Of a stretch of 64,000 nucleotides of DNA, positions 11,577 to 22,150 are shown in pieces. Both the position numbers and the translations under genes were made by a program. How positions within the stretch are numbered: the stretch's first letter is position 1; each line of letters starts with the position of its first letter. The notes below the pieces were generated by a model. That model worked only from the letters and a program-made list of their open reading frames with translations. It was not told the DNA's origin and did not search any database. The DNA is taken from assembly GCA_033557465.1 (NCBI GenBank), contig CM066032.1, forward strand, positions 1,315,419,758-1,315,483,757. The letters are read 5' to 3'. This DNA is from Ichthyophis bannanicus. Lineage: Eukaryota; Chordata; Amphibia; Gymnophiona; Ichthyophiidae.

Positions 11577-11655
11577 ATAGAGCTGTAGCCCAATGGCTAC
11601 TTCACTGCCTGTGATGCCAGAGGTCATGGGTTCAAACCCACAGTGGGGTTATTTG
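11577..11655 (+). repeat. tRNA-like SINE head
   Basis: GTAGCCCAATGGCTACTT (A-box-like) is followed about 40 bases later by GGGTTCAAACCC (B-box-like). It resembles the 5' head of the tRNA-derived SINEs at 13,796 and 17,275. No CORE domain follows. Confidence 0.5.
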
Positions 11656-11659
11656 GTAG

Positions 11660-12236
11660 GGCTGGCCAAAGCATTATCTATTTTTAATGTACATTTTTGC
11701 TGCCAGCAAAAACACCCTCAGCGTACTGTTTAGAAGCATGGAAATGTTTAGAGGCAGCAAAAGCACCAAACTTGCCCCAGACTCGGATTCAACCGGAAGT
11801 ACAGAATCAGGAGAGCAGACATACGACTATGCCGGAGAAGATGCGGTGGCAGTGGATACTAAGAAAGGCCGGCGACTTCAACGATTATCGGAACATCTTC
11901 TGGAGGAACAGGAGGAAGAGAAATCTGTGCAGGACTCCTGAAATTAAGGACCTTTGATCCTGGCTTTATTTATGGAAGCGATCTAGTGGGGCTTCTACCT
12001 CCTCCTCTCCAAGGGGAGGGGGGGAGGGGAAATGGCTGATAAATGGACCAGTACACAGGTGTTGGTTTGGTTTGGTTTAAGTTGCTATTTGATTTGTACT
12101 GCTGTATTATGTGGGTAGGAAGGAAGGGGGTAGGACAGGGATGGATGGAAGATTCAATGAGGGTCAGAGGAGGGAGGGTTGGAGGAGGACTTTCTCTGGG
12201 AGGGGGGCAGGCTGGGTAATATAGTAGAAGGAAGTA
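11660..12236. other. Unidentified retroelement-like stretch in element A
   Basis: Short overlapping open frames (11,687-11,957) are followed by G-rich and TTTGGTTTGG-rich sequence like a LINE 3' UTR. I do not recognise the protein and doubt it is a gene. Confidence 0.3.
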
Positions 12237-12466
12237 GAAGTAGCTGGGTTTAAAAAAGGTTTGGACAAGTTCCTGGAGGAAAGGTCCATAAACCGTTAAG
12301 AAGTGACCGAAGATATCAATGCTTGACCCAGTACAAGCATTGTGGAACTTGTCTCTTGGGGAAACTGCTAGGTGATATGACCTAGATTGGCCACTGTTGG
12401 AAACAGAATACTGGGCTTGATGGACCTTGGTCTGACCCAGTATGGCATATCTTATGTTCTTATGTA
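12237..12466 (+). repeat. CR1-like LINE 3' end
   Basis: It starts in codons for [13 protein letters not shown], then a 3' UTR with GGACCTTGGTCTGACCCAG, and ends with a CTTATGTTCTTATGT tail. It is nearly the same as the 3' end of the longer copy at 44,652-45,389. Only the last 230 bases of the LINE are present. Confidence 0.8.
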
Positions 12467-12469
12467 CTG

Positions 12470-13260
12470 TACCCATAAGGTGCCTCTGAGGGCGCTTTAT
12501 AGGGCGCCCTATAGGGCAACTTATGGTTCCCATCCATATAAGGTGCACTATACATTATCCTGTGATGCAACTTATAGGGTGCCCTTTAGGGGACATTTTA
12601 GGGTGCCGTGGCGGACAGTGCACTTTATAATGTGCCCTATGGAGTGCCTTATAGGGTGCCTTATACGGCACCTTCAATTATGGCACGTGAGGGCGTGTTT
12701 GCTGGCAGGAATTAATAACATAAAAATAAAGTGCTGCAGGAAACAAAACGTACATTGCAAAGCTGATGCCTCAGCCAGCCTTACGTATTAGGCGCACTGG
12801 GGAGCAAACTCATGACCCCTGTATCAGCAGTCAGTGCCTTAACCATTGTGCTTCACTGCTGCTCCTCCTTGCATGTCAGCACACCTACTTATGCTTTTCA
12901 TTCCTTAAACTGCACAGTGCTGCCATCAAAAACAGTACTCTGACCTTGCGGTACCTCATACGGCACCCTATAAAGCGCCCTATAAGCAACATTCTAGGGT
13001 GCCTTGGCGGACAGTGCACTTTAAAATGTGCCGTATGGGGCGCCTTATGTTAACACGCTTTGAGAGTGCATTTGCTAATAGTGATAATTAAAATACAAAT
13101 AAAATGCCTCCTCAAGCAATCTTCCCCATAATATGTAATGCCTCAGCCAGCTGTCTTCATTGGGTACTGTGGGGGATTGAACCCCTGACCAGTGCACCAT
13201 TGGTAAGTGTTTTAACCATTGTGCTGTGGCTCTGCTTTTCTTTTTACACATCAGCGCACC
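12470..13260. repeat. GGTGCC/GGCACC repeat region, right side of A
   Basis: The motif GGTGCC/GGCGCC/GGCACC occurs every 10-25 bases, mixed with CTTATAGGG and CCCTATAAG. Two larger units about 373 bp apart each hold GGRNATTGAACCC and CTTAACCATTGTGCT blocks, which on the minus strand form tRNA-like A and B boxes. Elements C (41,340-42,900) and B (47,200-47,560) have equivalent regions just inside their right ends. Confidence 0.65.
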
Positions 13261-13440
13261 ACTTATGCCTCCCGCACAGCTTTCTCATGCGCTAATGTGC
13301 AGGGCGCACATGGGCGCCGCGCACCTTAGCGCATATTTAAATCCCGGTTTTTCTTTTTCAGAGAGAAACGCCCACTCCTTATATGGCACCCGCACACTAC
13401 CGCGGCCCGCACATTACCGGGGTATTAGTAAACATGCCCC

Positions 13441-13640
13441 CAAGACTGATGCGGTTGGAAGGCAGAGGTGTGTTCAAGATGATCTCTAAACTAGGACAAA
13501 ATGAAGAATTTGATTACTTTTTGGGCAAAATGGTAATTTTGAGATTGGATGGTAATTTGAGGTAATAGTTAGGTCCACATTTGGGCCTTTTGAGAAAAGT
13601 CTAATGATGGCTCTTTTCCAATCCAGAGGGATATTTATTT
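13441..13640 (-). repeat. L2-like LINE, upstream part
   Basis: This continues the minus-strand LINE cut at 7,723. Across the junction the minus-strand codons give a KFHSTETIIT block, matching the STETAL motif that precedes the reverse transcriptase AAFD motif in L2-type elements. It ends near a TTTA-rich tail of another LINE copy (13,628-13,700). Confidence 0.55.
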
Positions 13641-13795
13641 ATTTATTTATTTAGCTATGCATATATACCGCTTAGTCAAAGTGGTTTACAGAGAACAAGT
13701 GAACCAACATGCCCTTACATAAAACAAGAAGTTAAAACAAGGGGAGTTAAAACATGGATGAGGGCAAATGGCACAAAAGTAAACAAAGTAGAGGG

Positions 13796-14085
13796 AGGAG
13801 TAGCCTAGTGGTTGGGGCAAGGTACTTCAGGCCAGAAGGTCGGGGGTTCAAATCCCACTAGAGGACAGCAACCTTGGGCCGGAAGGACTGGGGTTTCTAG
13901 TCCCACAGGTGCTCCTTGTGGTCTTGGGCAAGCCACTTAACCCTCCATTGCCCATGTTCCCTGTAAGTATTAGTGTATGTGTCTCATATCCCTGCGTGTT
14001 AAATGTATCCCCCAATTGTGTTGTGACCGCTTTGATTGAAGGATAAGGCGGTATACAAAACTGGCTAAATAAATAAATAAAGTTA
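13796..14085 (+). repeat. CORE-SINE (tRNA-derived)
   Basis: The head holds an A box (TAGCCTAGTGGTTGGGGC) and a B box (GGGGTTCAAATCCC). The middle contains TTGGGCAAGCCACTTAACCC, the CORE domain shared with MIR-type SINEs. The end is an L2-like tail (GACCGCTTTGA, then AAGGCGGTATACAAAA) and AAATAAATAAA. A second copy lies at 17,275 and a minus-strand one at 39,720. It is a polymerase III retroposon with no protein. Confidence 0.85.
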
Positions 14086-14439
14086 ATCAAGCATTAATTA
14101 GGTTGAATGTGATTGTGTAGATTCATTAACTGAAAAATGGTTGAAGAAAAGGAAGGTCTTCAATGCCAGGAACTGAATTTCATAAAGTTGGGGCAAAAAG
14201 TGAGAATGTCCTTCTAGAGGTGGAACAGGTGTATATGGCCACCGTGGAGACTCTCCGAGATGACAGAATGGGTTATTGGCATGAGGCCCAGGCTTGGCTC
14301 AGATGGGATCTAATTCACAAGTAGTCTTCCTGATGGTAGAAATGGTCTTATTCAACATAACTGTGGTTACTGGGGAAAATTCAGACCAAGAATGCATGGG
14401 GCACAGGACTGGGCTATTTTGGGAGGAAGGATGAAAAAC

Positions 14440-15190
14440 TGATGGCAAGAGGAAGGTTAACTTGGAGGGAGTTGACCTTCTCAGAGAAATGTTGGGCTAA
14501 GGACTTGAAAGACGGGCCAGAGATGGAAGGTGGGGGTGTGAAGGAATTCAGGGAGGAGAACAGGGATGCAATTATGAAAATGGTTTTGAGCAGAAGATTT
14601 CAATATATTGTCCACAATCATGCTGAGATCTTTTTTTTGGGTGGTAATTCCTAATGTGGAACCTAGCATTGTATATCTGTAGTTTAGGTTATTCTTCCTT
14701 ATATGCATCATTTTGAATGTGTCCACATTAAATTTCATCTGCCATTTGAATGTCCAGTCTCCCAGTCTCACAAGGTCCTCCTGTAGTCTCTCACGATCAG
14801 AATGTGATTTAACAACTCTGACCTAAATACATAAATAAAATAAACTACATGGTGTAATCTCCAAATTTAATCACCTCACTTGTTTCCAATTCTAGATGAT
14901 TTATAAATATGTTAAAAAGCCTTAGGCACAATGTAAATCTCAGGGTTACTCAACTATGCTTTGTCCAATGATAAAGTAGACTATTTATCCCTACTCTCTA
15001 TTGCCTGTCCCTCAACCAGATTCCAATACACAATAGGACATTGTCTCCTATGCCATAATTTTTTAACTTCCTCAGGAGTCTTTGATGAGGGCTTTGTCAA
15101 ATGCTTTCTGAACATCTAAATATATTTTATCGACTGGCACATTTTTATCCACATATTTCTTTTCATTTTCAAAGAAATGGAGCAGACTGG
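14440..15190 (-). repeat. CR1-like LINE reverse transcriptase, minus strand
   Basis: Minus-strand 14,771-14,481 reads LGDWTFKWQMKFNVDTFKMM and HIRKNNLNYRY, matching the CR1 region after the catalytic motif (W-x-MKFN and K-x-M-x-GK blocks). Further upstream (to about 15,150) the minus strand gives a degenerate D-x-QKAFD block. There are many stops. Confidence 0.6.
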
Positions 15191-15675
15191 TGAGGCAATG
15201 TGCAAGGTCCTACTTTAGGAATCACTCCCAGGAAAAGGATTTAGTTTTCATTATAGATAATTTGTAAGGAAATAATGCCTCTGTATCATTCCATACTATG
15301 ACTTCACCTTGAGTACTGTCTGTGGTTCTGGTTGACACATCTCAAAAAAGATATTGCAGAATTAGAAGAGGTACGGAGAAGGGTGACCAAAATGATAAAG
15401 AGGATGGAAAGAAACCCCTATGAGGAAAGGCTAAGGAGGTTAAGGCTCTTCAGCTCTGAGAAGAGATGGCTGAGGAGAGAAATGACAAAAGTCTATAAAA
15501 GTAAATGGAGTGGAATGGGTCAATGCAAATTGGTTGTTTACTCTTTCAAAGAATAGAATGACTAGGAGTAATGCAATGAAGTTACTAAGCACTACAAATT
15601 GTAGAAAATATATTTTTACTCAATGCATAAGCAAACCTTGGAATTCGTTGCTGGAGGGTGTAGTAAAAACTCTTA
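15191..15675 (+). repeat. CR1-like LINE C-terminal part, interrupted by B
   Basis: Plus-strand codons (15,332-15,700) read as a decayed version of the CR1 C-terminal region: DIAELEEVRRRVTKMIKRM, then YEERLRRLRLF. The copy is cut at 15,675 by element B and resumes at 47,718 with the codons for the [12 protein letters not shown] block. The undamaged paralogue at 44,652 shows that the two halves join across one TTA. Confidence 0.75.
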
Positions 15676-16559
15676 GGGGCATGTTTAGTAAACTGCAGTA
15701 ACATAGCAGCGGCTACGTTAACACGCGTTAAGTAACGTTAACACGCGTTAACTTTACCTAACGCGCGTTAACGTCACCGTCCGCGATAAGTCCCACAGAG
15801 GGTGGAAAGAGGGCATAGAGAAGGGGTCAATGGGCAAGGAGTGGGTTGGGAGAGGCTCCTACACATTAATGCGGGGAACTGAAGGGCTGAATATTACCGG
15901 GACTGAAAACCTGTCCTTAGATGCACAATTGCTGGAGGGTGAAACTATTTAAGCGTCAGCAATGTACAACATAGGCAGGGAGCCCAAGAAAAGTGATAGT
16001 AGTGCTCCATTTGCAGCAAAAGCATAGTGCCCAAGTATGAAAGACCACTATGGTGATCGTGCAAATGGGGCATAGGGGGCTGCAGGCGGGACATGCAGTG
16101 GGGGCAGCTGGGGCACAGTGGACTAGGCTGGCATATAGGTGGCATATAGGAACATAGAAACTGGAAATCAGCAAGACAGCAGTTGACCAGGGCCAAACAT
16201 GCCCAGTAGTCGATGTTCCACAGTGTCCCATCCAGGGGACATAACCCAGCAAGTACCCCAAAGGTCACACAGGTACCACTATGCCTGTTAGAGGGCAATC
16301 AGTACACATCTGGGGACCACTCGAACAAGGGTCCACACACCTTACCCAGAATGTGTCTCAAACACTTTGTAAACCCAGCTAACTGAACACCCATTACTGC
16401 AGCCCCTAGTAAGGCATTGCAGGGTGTAACCACATTTTGTCGGAAACATATATACACCCATTAGGCCAAACTGGGTACACCATACCTGAGGTGCATGCCC
16501 TAGCCTGTCCACAGTTGGCTGTCACAGCACAATCTATCTACATCTAACCGGTCCACCCT

Positions 16560-17260
16560 AGCCAACAGTTGCTAGAGCACCAACCTGACATCCTCCTAGC
16601 CATCTCTCCCGCATATGGAAGGGACATAATATTGGCAGGCGGTGATGGGGGGGATGTGGATGCCCATGTATGCCTCACCACACCAGACACTGCACCCATA
16701 GGCATTCACCTATCTGCACAGTGGATGGCCTTTGACTGCGTACTACCAGCACCAACAGCATATGGTCATGTCAGCATAGCAGGGGGGTGGGTGTTTGTGA
16801 TGGAGGGGGCAGTAACACCTGCCTGCAGTGGACCTAGGCCATGCCCTGTACCAGTATGTGGTGTGCAGTGCAACAGAAAAGGTCTGGCTGAGGAAAGTAA
16901 AGGTAGCCTCAGGGAGTGCTGTGCTTCTGTGGCAACAGTGTGGTACAGTGCATACAGCCTGCATGTCCCAGAGCAGAGGGTCACAAGTTCAAGTCCCAGC
17001 TGTGGATCCAGCAGAGCATGTCCCTATATTTTACCCTACAATGCAGATACAGCATCAACATGTGCAATCCCCAAAGCAGCGGCAAACAGGGGTACAAGCA
17101 TCCACTCACACAGGCTCCACTATCCAAATCTTCATGGAGAGTCAGGCTGTTTGCCCCACCACAGAGCTGAAGTTATCACCAGAGCATTACTACTACCTCC
17201 GGCACAGTTTAGCAATGTTGGCACTGTGATCAGGACCAGTGTGGCGGGCACAGTTGCCAA
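16560..17260 (+). repeat. B left-side unit with tRNA-like block
   Basis: About 16,925-17,010 matches the tRNA-like unit of A and C (GTGGTACAGTGCATACAG, then GGTCACAAGTTCAAGTCCC). A long open frame crossing this stretch has no family resemblance and is probably chance. The flanking text also resembles A at 9,600-9,800. Confidence 0.45.
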
Positions 17261-17274
17261 CCACCCCCAAGTGG

Positions 17275-17560
17275 AGGAGTGGCCTAGTGGTTGGGGCAAG
17301 GTACTTTAGACTGGAAGGTCAGGGGTTCAAATCCCACTAGAGAACAGCAACCATGGGCCAGAAAGACTGGGGTTTCTAGTCCCACAGGTGCTCCTTGTGG
17401 TCTTGGGCAAGTCACTTAACCCTCCATAGCCCATGTTCCCTGTAAAATAGTTATCTCCAAGTTATAATGCCCTGTTTAATATAATTTCAGTTTGTTCAAT
17501 GTAAACCACACTGATGCAGAATAGCACGGTATATAAGAGAATGTAAATAAATAAAATAAA
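17275..17560 (+). repeat. CORE-SINE (second copy)
   Basis: It has the same head as the copy at 13,796: GTGGCCTAGTGGTTGGGGC, GGGGTTCAAATCCC, then the CORE block TTGGGCAAGTCACTTAACCC. The end differs and closes with AAATAAATAAAATAAA. It is inserted within the left part of element B. Confidence 0.85.
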
Positions 17561-18341
17561 TTTTTGCACATGCTGCAATAGGAGTGTGTGTGTGTATATC
17601 TATCCATTGTTTTGTGGCTGCCCACACCTCACTGGGCCCATAATGTCCCACTGTTACCAGCATTAGCCTGCAAATGTGCATAATGAGGAGCAAGGTATTG
17701 TGGGTATGGCCCAGACAGGGCGGTTTGGCCAGGATGCATCTGCACAGGGTGTAGGGAAATGGCTGGGACACTGTATTGCCCGACCACCACCTGCATGGAC
17801 AGGGTGGCCACAGCATGTCATGCTGGGAGGTCACTCTCAATCTGACCGAGCAGTGTTCATGGCATGTCTATGTTCCCACATAGTGCTCTACATTATTTTT
17901 CTCCAGTGATATCTGTGTGCTTCTAGTTCTGGGGCCCAGTTACTGCGATACCTGTTTGTGCTGTATAACCCATCTCTTGTTATACATAGTTTCTCTATGA
18001 GCATGCACTATGGACTGGCTAGTGGACTGTCTGCAGTAAGTCTGTGCATGGTTGGAACACCTTGTAGGGTGCTGCAGGTTCATTCTGACTGTGCTGTCTG
18101 CTGGTGAATGGCAAACTGTGGTGTGGGAAACAGTCACAAGTGTGAATAATGGAAAGACAGAGTTCTTTATTAAACCAACGGCTGCCCGACACAGGCCGTG
18201 TTTCGTAGCCTTCCTCAGGAGCTAGCCAGGCAAAAAAACTAAAAACCTAAACATGTTAATCATTACAATGATAAAAGGACAAACAAGCCAAGCCAATAAA
18301 AACATTAAAAACAATAATAATTAAAAACCATAAGACAATAA

Positions 18342-18660
18342 GGGGTATGTTTACTAAACTGCGCTAATGTGGTACCTTAGCGCACGCTAATGATGCGTTT
18401 TAGGGCACAAATGTGCACGCACATGTGCGCGGTGCTCATGTGCGCGGCGTGCTAATGTGCGATGAAGGTGGGGAAAGGCTCCCGGAGGGCGGAGGAAGGC
18501 TCCCCAGGGGCGGAGAGACGGGTTCAATGGGTGGAGAGTGGGAGGGGAGAGGCTCCCCCACATGAGCGAGGCTGAAATCCGAGTTAAAAAATACCACGAG
18601 TGAAAACCTCACGGTAGAGCAGATTTAAAGGGAAGAGAAACCATTTCTGTCAGCAATGTA
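18342..18660. repeat. Element C left subterminal region
   Basis: GC-rich short repeats such as TTAGCGCACGCTAA and ATGTGCGCGG lie just inside the terminal repeat, followed by two GGCGGAGGAAGGCTCCC-like blocks. The same order is found in element A at 7,724-8,050. These are plausible binding sites for the element's own proteins; that role is inferred only. Confidence 0.5.
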
Positions 18661-19189
18661 CAGCAAAACCAGCGAAACCTACAAAAAGTGATGTGTGATA
18701 CATGTGCGTGGTACAAAAGGGCAAATAAACATTGAAAAGGACCCCAACAAAATTTAAAAAAAACATAACCAAGCTGGGCAATAGTGATAGTAATGGGAAA
18801 CATCAGAAAACACTCCCAAGAAAGCTCCGAAAAAAAGATATGAATTTTGGAAGGATCTACGTTCCGTCCGCATACAAGGTGAATGATCCCACAGTGAAAT
18901 AGCACTGATCAGGGTTACGTCCTCCATTGGACAGGTTTCCTATGGCATGCCCATGTTCCACAGCAGCAGGGCGGGCATGTCGGAATGGGCAACTGGACAG
19001 ATGCTGGGAAAGGGAATACAGAGGGCTGCAGGCGGCACATGCTGTGGTGCAGCTGGGGCACAGTGTGGACTAGGCAGATGCCTAGGTGGCACCTAGGAAT
19101 GCTGAAACTGCACAGCAGCCAGACAGCAACTGATGTGGGCCCAACATGGGCATGAGCGTGTCTATCACAGTGTCACAGGGGATAGTACC

Positions 19190-20460
19190 CAGCAGGCTAG
19201 CCCTGTGCAGGCTGGCACCGTCCACTGCAACAGACAGGCTCTGTCAGATGTACAGTCATGGACTCCCCAGGGAAGATACCACAGCTGTGGCAACACAGTG
19301 GTGCAGTGCACACAGACAGTGTGTTCAAAAGCAGAAGGTCACAGGTTCAAGTCCCAGCTGTGGCTCCTACCAAACCAGTCCCCATATTTTACCCATGAAG
19401 AAAACATGGTAGTAAAGACTGAACCTTTATTGCTGAGAACATAAGCATGGCTCAAACACCTATATTTTACCCTACACAGCACACACACACCATAAAAATG
19501 TGCATTACCTACAACCGAGTCCCCCAAATGCAGTCCTGGAGTGCCACAAATCAATCAGGTCATATGCTCTTTCCAAAACAAGGACATGTCAGCATGTTGG
19601 CGGAAGGGTACAGGTGGTGGTGGGGGCAGTGGCTGCTGGCCACAGCAGACAGTGGCCTAGCCCTGTGCAGACTGGCACCATCCACTGCAACAGACAGGCT
19701 CTGTCGGATGTACAGTCATGGACTCCCCAGGGAAGATACCACAGCTGGGGCAACACGGTGGTGCAGTGCATGCAGACAGTGTGTTCAAAAGCAGAAGGTC
19801 ACAGGTTCAAGTCCCAGCTGTGGCTCCTGCCAACCCAGTCCCCATATTTAGCCATGAAGAAAACATGGTAGTAAAGACTGAAACCTTTATTGCTGAGAAC
19901 ATAAGCATGGGTCAAACCCCTATATTTTACCCTACACAGCACACACACACCATAGGAATGTGCATTACCTACGGCAGAATCCCCAAATGCAGTCCTGGAG
20001 GACCACAAATCCATCAAGGTATATGCTGTCTCCAATCTAAGGATGGAGCGGTATTGGTGGTGGAGGTGGCAGCGGCTGGTGCCCACAGCAGACTATGGCC
20101 TAGCCCTGTCCAGGTGGGTGCCGTGCACTGCAACAAACAGGCCCTGTTGGATTTACAGTCATGGACACCCCAGGGAATGCAGCATATCTGTAGCAACACG
20201 GTGGCGCAGTGCACACAGTGTGTTCAAGAGCAGAAGGTCACAGGTTCAAGTTCCAGCTGTGGCTCCTGCCAACCTAGTCTCCATGTTTTTCCCACTAAGA
20301 AAACGTGGTAGTAGACTGAACCTTTACTGCTGAGAATATACGCGTGGGTGAAACGCTCATATTTTACCTTAAACAGCACACACCACATAAACATGTGCAT
20401 TACCTACAGCAGAGTCCCCCAAATGCATTCCTGGAGGGTCACAAATCACTCAGGTTGTAT
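19190..20460 (+). repeat. Three tRNA-like tandem units, left side of C
   Basis: Units start near 19,190, 19,650 and 20,090, with spacings of about 460 and 438 bp. Each has CAGGYTGGCACCGTCCACTG-type sequence, then GTGGTGCAGTGCA and GGTTCAAGTCCCAGCTGTGG, then ATATTTTACCC. The first two are almost identical, so the expansion is recent. All are in plus orientation. Confidence 0.75.
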
Positions 20461-21329
20461 GCTGTCTCCAATAAAGATGCCTGTGCTGCAATTCCAGGTA
20501 CCGCCCCCATGGTATGCAGATGTATCTTATGCATATTCATCAGGGATAGCATGAAAACCCGAACAGTGTCTGGCCCACCAGGACTGGAGTTGGGAACCTC
20601 TGCCCTAGAGCAGCGGCCAACAGGGGCAGAAACACCTGCTCCCGCAGGCTCCATTATCCAAAGCCTAATGCAGAGGCAGGATGTTGGGCCCTGTGTGCAT
20701 CTCCCAATACTAGCACGTGCATACCTTAGCAATGCCACCCTAAACCCGGGGATACGGTACACAGATATCAAAAGGTAGCTATGCTTACTGGCAGATAGCA
20801 ATTCCTAAGTTAAGCACAATCAGCTCATTGAGCTGTATCATACCAACCTCCCTGATGTCTGTGGAATGTGCTACAGGTCGTGTGTCTGAAAGAGTCCACC
20901 ACCCTGGGGAATGACTCCTACAGTATTGGCTACCATAGCCAGGCCTGCACTGTGCCCAGTACTGGTGCGGTGGCCAGGGCTGCCAAATACCTCTACAGTT
21001 GCCCAATGCTGGCATAGGTGTGGGGAGTGTGTGTCTGTCTATCCAGTGTGTTGTGGCTGCCAACACACTCCTCAGCCCACACTGCTAGCACTGTTGCCAG
21101 TATTGGCCTGCCAATGTGCATAATGAGGAGCAAGGTACTGTGGGTATAGACCAGACAGGGCGGCCTGAGCAGGATGCATCTGCACAGGGCATAGGGCAAT
21201 GGCTGGGACATTGTAGTGCCTGGCCACCACCTGCACAGACAGGGTGTCCACAGCATGTTCTGCTGGGAGGTCACTCTCACCCTGACTGAGCAGTGACCAC
21301 GGCATGGCTAGGTTCCACCATAGTGCCAT

Positions 21330-22150
21330 ATAGTATTTCTTTCAAGTGATGTATATGGGTTCTTTATTTCTGGAGCCCAATCACTGAGTTATCTGCCTAG
21401 TGGGTGTGCACACATTTCCTCTGGTAGCATGCACTATGGACTAGGTAGTGGACCTTCTGCAGTTAGTGTGTGTGTGTATGGCTGGAACACCTTGCAGGAT
21501 GCAGCAGCTGGGGCCTCACTGTGCTCATAACCATCCAAGGCCCAGGTCAGAGGAACATTACAACATCAGATAGCCCAGAATGGGACAGATGCAAGTCCAC
21601 CAAGACCAGTATGCCCCTTGCAACAGTGCCCAAACTAGGTCAGACGTACCTACCAGTATCCCCAAGACAGACAGGTTACACAACGCATGTAGTGTGTCAA
21701 ACATTGCTATCCATGGCCTTGTAGAAAGCCACATGTCATGGACGTGGCTCCTGGTAAGGTGCATAGGGCCACCCACCCAACGTCCCATGTATGGACACAT
21801 CACCCATGTGTGCTGGGATATCATGTTGCCAGTGGGTGTGGGTCGGATGACATGTGTAGATAATGTCAACACAAATGTGTGAAACATACCACATACAGGG
21901 TTAGGGGGGGTAGCCTGGACAACATCATTGCCAACCCAAACGTGTTATGGCCATGCCATGTCATTCAAGGGGGCCACAGGGGAATGGAATGGTGTGTTCA
22001 GGGTGCCACACACAATGCACATAGGTGTCACTGCACACATGCCCAGACCCACAGCTATGCATGCAGGTGGCACTGGGAACAGTTAATCTCCAGGAACAAG
22101 CAGGAATTAGTTGTCACATGTTGTTATTGTCTGCCCTGTCACAGCCTGCA
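21330..22150. other. No gene seen
   Basis: Interior of element C between the repeat units and the DIRS element. No protein resemblance was found in any frame. Confidence 0.4.

Larger units (their letters stand above)
7724..13440. mobile_element. Element A: 5.7-kb Harbinger-like derivative
   Basis: The left end is GGGGTATGTTTACTAAA at 7,724 and the right end is the inverse TTAGTAAACATGCCCC ending at 13,440. CAA flanks both sides (7,721-7,723 and 13,441-13,443), fitting a 3-bp target duplication. The interrupted LINE resumes across it. The first 400 bases and last 180 bases closely resemble those of element C (18,342-43,092), including AAAATACCGCGAGTGAAAAC-type and CCCACTCCTTATATGGCA-type blocks. 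No transposase or Myb gene is present, so it is non-autonomous and probably mobilised by a C-like partner. It carries later insertions: an inverted duplication, a hAT-like MITE and a CR1 tail. Confidence 0.8.

Noticed and set aside
16569..17309. 246-codon open frame
   Set aside because: It crosses a tRNA-like repeat unit shared with elements A and C, has no family resemblance and competes with other frames on both strands.
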